Assembly: GCA_049322355.1 (NCBI GenBank)
Contig: JBMORG010000025.1
Location: 1 to 64,000 of the forward strand
Source of the DNA: 0-14-0-80-60-11 sp049322355
Lineage (GTDB): Bacteria > Desulfobacterota > Desulfobaccia > Desulfobaccales > 0-14-0-80-60-11
Direction of reading: 5' to 3'
Length of the DNA: 64,000 bases
Made by a program: the position numbers and the translations under genes
The notes under the pieces: model-generated
Databases searched by the model: none
What the model was told of the DNA's origin: nothing
What the model saw: only the letters and a program-made list of their open reading frames with translations
Part shown: positions 16,099 through 23,570 of the stretch, piece after piece
How the letters are laid out: every line of letters begins with the position of its first letter
Numbering within the stretch: position 1 is the stretch's first letter

Positions 16099-16141
16099 AA
16101 AGGGGACAGTCCCTGATTGATAGGGGTTTCTGTCCCCTTTT
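16099..16141 (+). terminator. Intrinsic terminator of the ribosomal supercluster
   Basis: AAAGGGGACA (16099-16108) pairs perfectly with TGTCCCCTTT (16131-16140) around a 22-base loop, which contains a weaker inner pairing (CCCT with AGGG). A T-rich tail (TTTTCC) follows. It lies 30 bases after rplQ, where the operon is expected to end. Confidence 0.85.
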
Positions 16142-16516
16142 CCTTGTCTCAGGCCAGCCCCTGGGGGCGGCACGTTTTTTCATCTGCCCTCATCCCTGTC
16201 GAACTCCTTTTTAGCCTAATAAAACAAGTTTGAAGATGTCTGTCCGGATAAAATAGTTTCTTCTATAACATATTAATTATATTAGGTATATTATGGCGAG
16301 GGCAGATTCGCAGAAAAAAATGGTTGACATCAAAAAAACCTTATACTAAGTTGCACCAAACTGAATAGGCACTTTTACCTAATTTGGTATAGGCAAAATT
16401 ACCTACCTCTGAAATGCTCATTGCCTTAATACCTTGAGTATAGCCGGCAAATTGACCGGAGCTAAAAAAGTAATTTAGTTCCCTCCCGGATTGTCCCATC
16501 GAAAAGGAGGTTCTGG
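16142..16516 (+). promoter_or_regulatory. AT-rich leader of the NlpC/P60 gene with a 17-base direct repeat
   Basis: These 375 bases contain no gene. Composition drops sharply to AT-rich from about 16200. Two 17-base units at 16365-16381 and 16389-16405 (ATAGGC...TTACCTA) differ at only three positions and lie 24 bases apart, close to two helical turns. This suggests tandem operator half-sites or a repeat. A small bulged hairpin, TAGCCGG/CCGGAGCTA, spans about 16441-16465. No promoter with acceptable spacing could be assigned. Confidence 0.45.
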
Positions 16517-17338
16517 ATGGTGAATCGATTTTTATGGAGTGCGGCGATTACCCTAGCATTAACCTTTTCCCCCGGCCTGGCTTTGTCAACCCCAACCAAA
16601 AGCGTAAAAAAGCGAACTTCTAAGACGGAGAAGGTCGCTAAGAAAAGTAAATCCACCAAAAGTTCAAAAACCAGTAGATCCCGCTCCTCGCGCCGCGCTG
16701 AGCCTGAAGTAATAGAATCATCCATGGTTCCCAGTTACTCCACCAGGAGCGGAGTATCGGAGACGGCTCCCCTGATGAAGGTCATTCCTCAACGGGATGG
16801 CAAGTTCTTGTTGCAGCCTTTGACCGCCCCCAAAAAGACTATCAACACACCGCTCTCTCAACCCTCCCAAACGGAGCAGAGAGACGATAGAGGTTCTTCG
16901 GCGTCCCAAGGATATAACACCTTCGAACCCTGGAATTTCTCGGAACTGGTCCTCTGCCAGGCTAAAGCCTATCGCCATGCGCCTTACTCCCGGGGAGCTT
17001 CCCTGGAGACCGGTTCGGCTACGGATTGCTCCGGATTTGTTCAGTTCATTTATCATGGGTTTAAGATTAACCTGCCCCGCTCCAGCGCCGAGCAGGCCCA
17101 GGTGGGCAAGGTCGTAACTCGCCAAATGGATTTTTCCAAGCTGCTTCCGGGAGATCTTCTCTTTTTCAGCCGGGGTGGTCGCGCCGTGGGACATGCGGGC
17201 ATCTACCTGGGTGAAGGAAAGATGATTCATGCCTCTAACCGCCGTTACGGCGTGACCGTCACCGACTTGCGGCAGCCCTACTACGAGGGAACCTTTGTAG
17301 TGGCCAAGCGGGTTTTTGAAGTGAAGTACCCACAATAA
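16517..17338 (+). CDS. Secreted NlpC/P60 family cell-wall hydrolase
   Basis: The 273-residue product starts with a signal peptide (residues 1 to about 23, cleavage probably near LALS). A Lys/Ser/Arg-rich segment (28-60) and a low-complexity linker follow. The C-terminal NlpC/P60 domain (about 145-268) has the catalytic Cys171 in TDCSGF, His226 in GHAGIYLG and His238 in MIHAS. Such enzymes cut peptide stems of peptidoglycan in the periplasm. The highly basic linker may bind the wall or outer-membrane lipids. ATG 16517 follows AAAGGAGG. It stands alone upstream of the candidate RNA. Confidence 0.9.
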   Translation: MVNRFLWSAAITLALTFSPGLALSTPTKSVKKRTSKTEKVAKKSKSTKSSKTSRSRSSRRAEPEVIESSMVPSYSTRSGVSETAPLMKVIPQRDGKFLLQPLTAPKKTINTPLSQPSQTEQRDDRGSSASQGYNTFEPWNFSELVLCQAKAYRHAPYSRGASLETGSATDCSGFVQFIYHGFKINLPRSSAEQAQVGKVVTRQMDFSKLLPGDLLFFSRGGRAVGHAGIYLGEGKMIHASNRRYGVTVTDLRQPYYEGTFVVAKRVFEVKYPQ

Positions 17339-17344
17339 AGACAA

Positions 17345-17546
17345 TTCGGACGGAGTTCCCGTCGAAACCCGCCATATTGAGATGCAATGGGTTCAATAAA
17401 TTGGCCCAGGCCGGTCTAACTTCTCCTTAGTTCGGGAAAGGGAAAGACTGGGTCACCTGGGCCAAAAAAGCTCTGTCCGGGGCGCAGTGAGCCCAGGTAT
17501 TCTCCCATCTTAGACGTCTGCCTGGCTGCGCCGTACCCATTGCAGC
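17345..17546 (+). ncRNA. Candidate structured RNA with a three-way junction
   Basis: No reading frame fills this spacer, but it has dense complementarity. The pairings are: P0, TTCGGACGG/CCGTCGAA (17345-17366); closing stem P1, a perfect 10-bp match of 17383-17392 to 17535-17544; P2, 17401-17417 with 17445-17465 (outer 10 bp perfect, then a bulge and 7 bp with one G-U); P3, 17481-17487 with 17526-17532 extended by 17493-17497 with 17521-17525. The pairings nest without conflict. No Rfam family is recognised. It could be an independent RNA or a leader of the amidoligase gene. Confidence 0.55.
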
Positions 17547-17707
17547 ACCCTCACAATCAATCCAGTTATCAATTTTTTTCTTAATCTCCGCCCCGGTTTT
17601 TTTCAAAGCCGGACTTTTGCCGATTCTAAGAGAGCAATTCCTTGAGTTTTCAATTTATTTTGGATATAAAAAATAAGGGGGAGAGGCGCAACTGGCCACC
17701 CTGGATC

Positions 17708-18694
17708 ATGGGATTCGAGGAGAATATGGAGGGTAGCGCTTCACTTGCCCAAGGGGAACAGCGTCTGAAAGAGCGCTACCCCATGCTCCGTTATTTCACG
17801 GAACGGCCTTTCGGAATTGAGATCGAATTTTTTGGGCTGAAGTACAGCATCTCCGCAGGCGACCGGGAGGCCATCCCGCCTTACAAAATCATGAACCGAA
17901 CCCCGGAGGGGGTTTTGTTGCCCCAATTATTTCAGCAGAGGGGCATCACCCTGAATGGGTTTTCTCCCAGCGATCCCCCTTATGAAGCTTGGTCTTTTGT
18001 AACTGACGACTCTATCAAGGGGGCGGGGGGGAGCGAACTGGTGAGCCCCATTCTTTCAGGGGTTCAGGGGTTGATTCGGCTCTATCAAGTTCTAAACCTC
18101 CTGCAGGAATTTCCGGAGATCCAGGTAAATGACACCTGTGGCTTCCACGTGCACCACGGGGTGGACCCGGAAACCTTCGGCAATCAGGAACTCTTCCAGT
18201 TGATGCGGATTGTGGCTATCTTTGAGAATTACATTTACCACCTGCTCCCGGAGGACCGTCGCGGGGCCGAAACCTGCCGCCCCTTGGAAATCGATCTCTA
18301 CAAGTGGTTTCGGCGGAATGGCTCGGAGCGCCAGGTCCCACTGGTAAAAAACCTCTGGTATTCTCTTGAGAACCGGGATGATGCCCAGACACCTAGACAC
18401 CGTAAAATACATCCCACTCGCTATCACGGTCTCAACCTGCATTCCTATTGGTATCGGGGGACGGTGGAATTTCGTTATTATCCTTCCATCCTGGACCAGC
18501 CGGAAGAGCTGATGCAATGGATAATTTTTACCCAATTCCTGATGGAGTGGAGCGCCGGCAGGCGGCCGGAGTTGGAGTTCGTCCCTAACCCCAATAAATG
18601 GTTAAACACTTTGTATAAGATCTATCTGGGGGCCGGTATGTTGGACCATATCCGGTTTCCGGGCTCGTCGGGAGGAAAGAAGGATAATCTATGA
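17708..18694 (+). CDS. Putative amidoligase (PF12224-like, COOH-NH2 ligase fold)
   Basis: The 328-residue protein carries the marks of the amidoligase family related to glutamine synthetase: FGIEIEFFG (about 35-43), the HVHHG metal/active-site segment preceded by DTCGF, and RGTVEFRYYPS in the last third. Such enzymes are predicted to form amide bonds between small molecules or on peptides using ATP. The start is uncertain: ATG 17708, ATG 17726 (preceded by AGGAG at 17718-17722) and TTG 17642 are all in frame. The stop overlaps the next gene by four bases (ATGA). The substrate is unknown. Confidence 0.75.
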   Translation: MGFEENMEGSASLAQGEQRLKERYPMLRYFTERPFGIEIEFFGLKYSISAGDREAIPPYKIMNRTPEGVLLPQLFQQRGITLNGFSPSDPPYEAWSFVTDDSIKGAGGSELVSPILSGVQGLIRLYQVLNLLQEFPEIQVNDTCGFHVHHGVDPETFGNQELFQLMRIVAIFENYIYHLLPEDRRGAETCRPLEIDLYKWFRRNGSERQVPLVKNLWYSLENRDDAQTPRHRKIHPTRYHGLNLHSYWYRGTVEFRYYPSILDQPEELMQWIIFTQFLMEWSAGRRPELEFVPNPNKWLNTLYKIYLGAGMLDHIRFPGSSGGKKDNL

Positions 18695-19050
18695 GCACCT
18701 CAGGAGTGCAGACCCACGATTTCTTGGTGCGGCTCCAGAAGGCGGAGCAAAACCTGCCGCCTTTGCTGCTGGAATTGGCCGCGGTGATGCAGCAAATGAT
18801 TCAGGAAGTTGAGCGGCCCCAACTGGAGGACATTCAGGCCTTGCAGAGAGAATTGCGCCGGTTGATCGGCGACCCCCAGTACCTTCGGGACATCTGCGGC
18901 ACCGAGGGACAACTTTGCGGAACCTGCCCTTTTGGGGCATACCTGCCTTCGGGATTTCCTTTCGCTTCAGAGAAACAGGCCCTGTGCCTGCCCTGGATCG
19001 TTATCGTGCATCCCCAGCCTGCAGCCACTCCAGCCGAGACTCAACTATAA
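18691..19050 (+). CDS. Small Cys-containing protein coupled to the amidoligase
   Basis: This 119-residue protein is not recognised. Residues 8-60 look helical and amphipathic, possibly a coiled coil (LQKAEQNLPPLLLELAAVMQQM). A four-Cys region follows (C69, C76, C79 in ICGTEGQLCGTC, and C99), which could bind a metal. The tail is Pro/Ala-rich. The ATGA overlap with the amidoligase implies a shared function, as partner, carrier or substrate. No signal peptide is present. A terminator hairpin follows at 19166. Confidence 0.7.
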   Translation: MSTSGVQTHDFLVRLQKAEQNLPPLLLELAAVMQQMIQEVERPQLEDIQALQRELRRLIGDPQYLRDICGTEGQLCGTCPFGAYLPSGFPFASEKQALCLPWIVIVHPQPAATPAETQL

Positions 19051-19150
19051 ATCCTTGGCAGGAAGAGTTGCGCCCAGAATGACAAATCTAACCGGATAAT
19101 GAGCAACAACTTTCGGCAAACGCTATAACTGGGCGAAGATACAAATTATT

Positions 19151-19196
19151 TTACCCCCACCCTGGCCCTCCCCCATCAAGGGGGAGGGTATTTTTG
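19151..19196 (+). terminator. C-rich repeat hairpin serving as terminator
   Basis: A 9-bp perfect stem, CCCTCCCCC (19166-19174) with GGGGGAGGG (19180-19188), is followed by TATTTTTG, so it could terminate + strand transcription of the amidoligase pair. The block 19151-19195 is the reverse complement of 29351-29395 with only a few mismatches, so it is a dispersed repeat that happens to lie between convergent genes. Confidence 0.6.
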
Positions 19197-19232
19197 TCTT
19201 TTTGCGAAGCTTTCAAAGTTCAAGTTTTAAAG

Positions 19233-19601
19233 TTAATCCGGCAAGGCGGCTTGGATTCCCAGGAAGGTGGAGAGATCTTGCAGGGTTTGCGAGGCCTGGT
19301 CTTGGGGGAGGTCCCACAGTACCAAAAACATTGCGCCCATAACGCCGTCACCCCAGGAGCAACTGCACTTGATGGTGGGTTCCATTCGCGGAGCGCCCAG
19401 GATTTCCGCGAGGCGGGCGATGAAGGCCCTGCCGTGGGTGGAGGCGGGGACGTTTAAGGAGGCTTGGTCGCGGTAAAAAGTGAGGGAAAATTCCACCTCA
19501 GCGTCTCCGGCGCTCTCGTCGTTCCGGCGAGCGCGACCCTCCAGCATAGCCACTTTGCGGCGACGCTCCTGGTTGTCGATGATTATCTGCCAGGAATCCA
19601 T
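19233..19601 (-). CDS. Hypothetical protein, paralogue of the product at 21365-21727
   Basis: The likely start is ATG at 19601 (AGGTG eight bases upstream), giving 122 residues beginning MDSWQIIIDNQE. Longer in-frame forms would overlap the cytochrome gene. The pattern W-x3-I, R-rich turn, LEGRA, beta strands, a PRMEPTI segment, then LVLWDLPQDQ and a C-terminal helix is shared with the 120-residue protein at 21365. The family is not recognised. It has no signal peptide and is probably a cytoplasmic alpha/beta protein. It is the last gene of the minus-strand group. Confidence 0.7.
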   Translation of the reverse strand: MDSWQIIIDNQERRRKVAMLEGRARRNDESAGDAEVEFSLTFYRDQASLNVPASTHGRAFIARLAEILGAPRMEPTIKCSCSWGDGVMGAMFLVLWDLPQDQASQTLQDLSTFLGIQAALPD

Positions 19602-19642
19602 CAGCATATCACCTATTTTAGGCTGCTGTCTTAACCTTGCCT

Positions 19643-20227
19643 CTATTTTTCCAGAAAGAACATCTTTCGCCAGAGGTGATCGCCGGCCAAGGCATGTAAG
19701 ATCACTGCTCCGACATGAATCGCGAGAAAAGCGACGATGAGCCACAGGCCGAGTTCGTGCATTTCTTTGATGATGTGCACTAATCCGCCGGCTTTACGGC
19801 CGGGAGCAAGAAAAAGAGCCATCAAGGTGCCGGTGGCGGCCATCCAGGCAAAGACTACCAGACCGAAGGTCTGAACTAGCCCAGCCAACCCCTGACGGGC
19901 TGGACGCTCCGGGAGCTTAAGTCTCAAGAGGTTAAGTGCATCTTCCACAACCATCTTGATCCGGTCTGGGCTAAAGGGAACCCACTGGCTGAACAGGTTC
20001 TCTTTGGTGCCGAAAAAACCGTTCCAGATACGCCAGGCCATGAAAAAGCTCAGGCTCAGACCCAGCCACTTGTGAATACTGAATCCCAGGTGGTGGACCC
20101 GTTTATAGTCTCCGGCCCACAGACCTGTTATCAGTGCCAGGATGCCGAAAATTGTCAGACCCAGATGAATCAGGCGAGTGATCTCATCCAGATCCTGTTT
20201 CTCAGAGGGGGGCGGAAAGTCACTCAT
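19643..20227 (-). CDS. Cytochrome b561-like membrane protein
   Basis: This 194-residue protein has four hydrophobic segments and His residues placed as in di-heme b-type cytochromes: RLIHLG (H21), VHHLGFSIHKWLG (H45, H46, H52), then MHELG and AIHVGAVILHAL in the last two helices. Members of this group pass electrons across or within the inner membrane. The gene ends close to the unknown gene at 19601 and starts 21 bases from the MBL-fold gene, so the three are probably co-transcribed. The electron partner cannot be deduced from the sequence. Confidence 0.83.
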   Translation of the reverse strand: MSDFPPPSEKQDLDEITRLIHLGLTIFGILALITGLWAGDYKRVHHLGFSIHKWLGLSLSFFMAWRIWNGFFGTKENLFSQWVPFSPDRIKMVVEDALNLLRLKLPERPARQGLAGLVQTFGLVVFAWMAATGTLMALFLAPGRKAGGLVHIIKEMHELGLWLIVAFLAIHVGAVILHALAGDHLWRKMFFLEK

Positions 20228-20248
20228 GGCAATATACTTTTCTGCGAA

Positions 20249-21241
20249 TCAGACCAACTCTTTCAAGCGGGTGGCAAAGCCTGGTATCTGAAAGGCTTCT
20301 TCAGTCCGCCCCAGGCCCAGCAGGGCAAAACCTTTGCCCATCACGGCTTCTTCCAACTCCGGAGCCACCTTCAGGATTCTATCAAAAACCTCCAGGGCTT
20401 CGTCATAGTGTTGAAGCTCGGTGAGAGTCGTGCCTTTGTAAACCAGGGCTTCCATATTGGCGGGGTCGTGAAGCAAGGCCACATTGTAGCATTCCAGGGC
20501 CTTTTCGGCTCTGCCGGCCTCAAGCAGCATCCGGGCCGCGTCCAGATATGGCTGCCGGCTGTCTTCTTCGACTCCCTTACGGGTTTCGATATAGGCATTG
20601 AGCACGTGGTCGCTGCCGTCGGAGAAGGCCGGCACGCCGTGTCCGGGAAGAAGAAAATCTATCGCATAGGGCACCAGGCGAGCCAGGGAAGCCACCTGTT
20701 GTTGGATATTCCCCAGCTTTTCATCCGCTCCTGCCAAAATATTTTCAGTGGTGCTGCTGGGGAACAAGGTATCTCCAGAAAAGAGGATGCGATTGTGGTG
20801 CTCATAGATACAAATATCGCCGGAGGTATGACCGGGAGTGGGAACGACCTCCAGGAGATGAGGGCCCACCTGGATGCGCTCGCCGCCCCGGAGCATCACC
20901 ACCTGATCGATGCGCCCGGCCTTCTCCATGATTTTCATGAAGGGCACGCCGTGAAAATTGATATACGGCAGGGTGTCCATGTGAGCGTAGACCTTGGGGT
21001 TGGCCCAGTCGAAGAGTTCACCCATGCCTCCAACGTGATCGAAGTGACAGTGAGTAATGAATAGTCGTTCCAAGCGGGAGATATCAAACTCCTGGCTTAA
21101 CTCGTGAAGCATGCCAAAGAAGTTGCCAGCGTCAATGAGGGTGCGGCCTTCATCCAGGACGTAGACATTGCAGCTCATTCCGGCCTCTTCCACCCACCAG
21201 ATACCCTCCAGCTTGGGATCGTAATCTCCCAGATAGATCAT
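20249..21241 (-). CDS. MBL-fold metallohydrolase with C-terminal TPR repeats
   Basis: The 330-residue protein begins with a metallo-beta-lactamase fold. THCHFDHVGG (residues 63-72) provides the HxHxDH metal site, followed by TPGHTSGD and the later PGHGV loop. From about 225 it carries at least two TPR units (AEKALECYNVALLHDPAN, DEALEVFDRILKVAPE). Metal sites of this kind serve glyoxalase II, persulfide dioxygenase and flavo-diiron proteins. The TPR fusion suggests a protein partner. ATG 21241 has a good AGGAGG. It is the first gene of the cytochrome operon. Confidence 0.85.
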   Translation of the reverse strand: MIYLGDYDPKLEGIWWVEEAGMSCNVYVLDEGRTLIDAGNFFGMLHELSQEFDISRLERLFITHCHFDHVGGMGELFDWANPKVYAHMDTLPYINFHGVPFMKIMEKAGRIDQVVMLRGGERIQVGPHLLEVVPTPGHTSGDICIYEHHNRILFSGDTLFPSSTTENILAGADEKLGNIQQQVASLARLVPYAIDFLLPGHGVPAFSDGSDHVLNAYIETRKGVEEDSRQPYLDAARMLLEAGRAEKALECYNVALLHDPANMEALVYKGTTLTELQHYDEALEVFDRILKVAPELEEAVMGKGFALLGLGRTEEAFQIPGFATRLKELV

Positions 21242-21364
21242 TGCTCCTCCTCTGATGACTGTCTACTTTATCCTTGTGTAAGCAGGGTGTTTCTCCTGAT
21301 AATTTTCCATTTAAGTCAAGACCTCATGGCGCCAAAAACACTGCCAACCGATGAGGCCATGACT

Positions 21365-21727
21365 TCAATCAGTCAGGGATTGGCCTAAAATTGCTTCCAG
21401 GCGTTGGATCATGGAATGGCGTTGGGGAGTTTGGAAGGGCCACTCCACCAACAGAAGGGCTCCCTCCTCTTCGTCCTGGCGCCCGCCCACCTGAATCCGG
21501 GGAGGCTCTAATGGCGGACCCAGGAGGGTGTAGAGGTATTCCAAGAGACGTTCGCCATCGAAGTCCCGGCTCACTTCGAGAGAAAGATAATCTTGACCCA
21601 TCACTGCGTAAAAAAAAAGTGGGTCGTGGTACGGCCGCTCATAAGGGGGAAGGGCATGGCCTTCGAGAATGAGTCGGCGAGGGCGGGATTCCCGACGCTG
21701 AATGAGAAACTTCCAGGCTCCAGGCAA
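21365..21727 (-). CDS. Hypothetical protein, paralogue of the product at 19233-19601
   Basis: The start is proposed at TTG 21727, eight bases after GAGGA, giving 120 residues that begin PGAWKFLIQRRE. A TTG at 21784 would add 19 residues with no counterpart in the paralogue. Shared features are an early Trp, RRLILEGHAL, a strand-rich middle, LGPPLEPPRIQ, LLVEWPFQTPQ and a final amphipathic helix. It flanks the MBL-fold gene on the side opposite its relative. The function is unknown. Confidence 0.62.
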   Translation of the reverse strand: MPGAWKFLIQRRESRPRRLILEGHALPPYERPYHDPLFFYAVMGQDYLSLEVSRDFDGERLLEYLYTLLGPPLEPPRIQVGGRQDEEEGALLLVEWPFQTPQRHSMIQRLEAILGQSLTD

Positions 21728-21910
21728 AGTTACGGTCCTCGGCAGGGTTGCCTGGATTGTACCCGGTTTAGACTTGGATGTCAAACACCGCTATTTTCAG
21801 TACTTTTGTTATAGGGAAAATTTGCGGAATTTGAGGATGGAGTAAGTGGTTGTGAATACGATCAGAGCTAAAGCAGCATTCCTTTAGGATTCTTGAGATA
21901 ATTTAAATTG

Positions 21911-22573
21911 TCAGAACCCAGATTTGGATCGAATAAGAAGTAACCTGAGGATGGTCATTTCTAAGCACCTGCCCGTTTCTTCTGTCACCTTATTTCCCGG
22001 TTCGCCCATTCCCCTGGAGACTTCTAATTCAAGATTTTGTAATTGCCGCCCCTTGAGTTTTTTGCCCTGTTCAACCCAAAAACGGATGGCGTTACCCGAA
22101 TCGGGCATTAACAATAAGCATTTTCTTCCCTCACAGTCCGCAATCTCGGCTGTCGCCTTGGTCCACCCACCCTGGAAGGCTGAATCGGAAGAATTGCCTC
22201 TCCCATAAATCACTTCAGCAGAATCTGCCGAAACAGTTAGCACAATGAGCTTGGCTCGATGGTTTCCACTTTTAGGGGAATAGAGGTCGAAGGACTCACC
22301 CTCCTTCCATGTTCCCTCGGGCCATTCCCCTAGAAACGCGTTGAACTCAGAAGACAGAGAAGGATTGGGGTCCGCAATTTGAAAGTTTTTGTACTGTTTA
22401 GGCATTGGCGGGATTTGCGGCATTAAAATGGCTTCTCCGTAAGACGTGCCCCCAATCAGCCACAGAAAAATGCATAATAAACGGATTAACCATACCGGTT
22501 TAAAAATCGCCTTCCCGAAACATTGGGAATTTCGGTTAAATCCGCTCAAAGTGCCCATAAACCAACCATTCAA
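21911..22573 (-). CDS. Exported hypothetical protein
   Basis: This 220-residue product has a hydrophobic segment near residues 27-45 (PVWLIRLLCIFLWLIGGTSYGEA) that resembles a signal peptide preceded by an over-long N-terminus, so an internal start near VWLIRLL is possible. The mature part is predicted beta-rich, with a Cys pair in ADCEGRKC. No family is recognised. Base composition is more AT-rich than its neighbours, which may indicate recent acquisition. It lies 26 bases downstream of the small membrane-protein gene and is probably its operon partner. Confidence 0.6.
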   Translation of the reverse strand: MNGWFMGTLSGFNRNSQCFGKAIFKPVWLIRLLCIFLWLIGGTSYGEAILMPQIPPMPKQYKNFQIADPNPSLSSEFNAFLGEWPEGTWKEGESFDLYSPKSGNHRAKLIVLTVSADSAEVIYGRGNSSDSAFQGGWTKATAEIADCEGRKCLLLMPDSGNAIRFWVEQGKKLKGRQLQNLELEVSRGMGEPGNKVTEETGRCLEMTILRLLLIRSKSGF

Positions 22574-22599
22574 AAGGATTGCAAGGTTATGCCATAAAA

Positions 22600-22875
22600 C
22601 TATTCTATAAAAACTAACAAGAAGATTGGGCGCTCCTCTTTCTCTCCAGCCACCTTTATAACCATAGGTGGATAGGGTGCGGAGGCCAGGCAGGATTTGG
22701 CCAAAGGATCAGAAAATATTGAGGATCCAGCCTCTGGCTTAAGAGAACTGCGGTTCCTGCCCCGCGTCCGTTCCTGCCTTTCTTCCAGGTAGAGCCGGAT
22801 TATCCCCAGAGTTACAAACATCGCCAGGGCTCCCAGAAAAAGCCCGATCAGGAGGCCGAGTTGAACTTTGGTCAT
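22600..22875 (-). CDS. Small single-pass membrane protein
   Basis: The 91-residue protein starts TKVQLGLLIGLFLGALAMFV, an N-terminal transmembrane helix running to about residue 26, followed by a charged Arg/Glu segment and a hydrophobic C-terminus. No family is recognised. Both this gene and the next one downstream lie in an AT-richer stretch next to a 695-base gene-free region. Confidence 0.5.
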   Translation of the reverse strand: MTKVQLGLLIGLFLGALAMFVTLGIIRLYLEERQERTRGRNRSSLKPEAGSSIFSDPLAKSCLASAPYPPMVIKVAGEKEERPIFLLVFIE

Positions 22876-23570
22876 AAGCTAGCCTTGAATGGATGGATTC
22901 GTTAAAAAGCGCAACTCATTATTAGCGTTTGAACTTCAGCTGACTCCATGAATTTCAAGGGCTGAAAAGACTTTTAAAAAAAATCATTCAATTTATATGC
23001 CAAGAAAAATTATGCAATATATTCGATAAATTATAGAAATAATTTTCATCACTTAAGTTAAATTTATGAATCATTTTCTCGAATGATGTTAATAATCTGT
23101 TACATCCATCTCAGGTTCCGGTGGCGAGATGGGTTAAGCTCGAAGCTGGACAAACCTTATATACGCCTCTAAAGCCAAAATAATCTCGCCAGATTCACGA
23201 AATTCCCCGTAGGACTAAAAAAGAGGGGGGTGCGCGTGATTTTTAGGATCGGCTCTTCCAGCGTATCTAATCCTCTTTTGATATTATTTAAAATAATAAA
23301 TAATTATCTGTATATAATAAGTCAACCGAGAAGACGCTTAAGATATACAAATAACTAATAGCTACTGCTGCTAACCGCTACCTTTTTATGAGAAAAAAAT
23401 TATAGGTCAGGCGAGGGCGTACGGCAGGTCAGGGGGTCTGTGCCATTCTTCACAAATCCTAACGTTGGAGGCTTGACACTGGGCCTAAATCTAAATAAAA
23501 TTATTAATTCCACAGGCTTCATTCAAATTCCCTCACTGGTTTAACGAGGTCGTAAGGTAAGGAAGAAAAT
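22876..23570 (+). other. Gene-free AT-rich region with a possible structured leader
   Basis: These 695 bases hold no credible reading frame. The first 220 are very AT-rich. Between 23101 and 23280 are mutually exclusive pairings: CCATCTC 23106-23112 with 23126-23132, or TGGCGAGAT 23122-23130 with its exact complement at 23183-23191. A further 8-bp match joins 23219-23226 to 23272-23279. Competing helices like these are what an attenuator or riboswitch shows. However, they lie upstream of the mapped promoter at 23473, so an independent RNA or chance must also be considered. Confidence 0.4.
23473..23501 (+). promoter_or_regulatory. Sigma-70 promoter of the aminotransferase-serA operon
   Basis: The -35 box TTGACA (23473-23478) is perfect. 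The -10 box TAAAAT (23496-23501) matches five of six, and the spacer is exactly 17 bases. Transcription would begin near 23508, giving a leader of about 60 bases before the ATG at 23571. Confidence 0.75.

Noticed and set aside
16324..16347. TTGACA plus TATACT as a promoter for the NlpC/P60 gene
   Set aside because: The boxes are only 12 bases apart, too close for a sigma-70 promoter.
17345..17546. Assignment of the structured spacer to 6S, SRP, tmRNA or RNase P RNA
   Set aside because: The conserved sequence blocks of these RNAs are not found. Only the secondary structure is striking.
20072..21064. A 330-residue + strand frame opposite the MBL-fold and cytochrome genes
   Set aside because: The minus strand has clear catalytic and heme motifs. 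The + frame has none.
23101..23280. T-box, TPP, SAM or glycine riboswitch before the serine genes
   Set aside because: None of the core consensus segments of these classes is present, and the region lies upstream of the likely transcription start.
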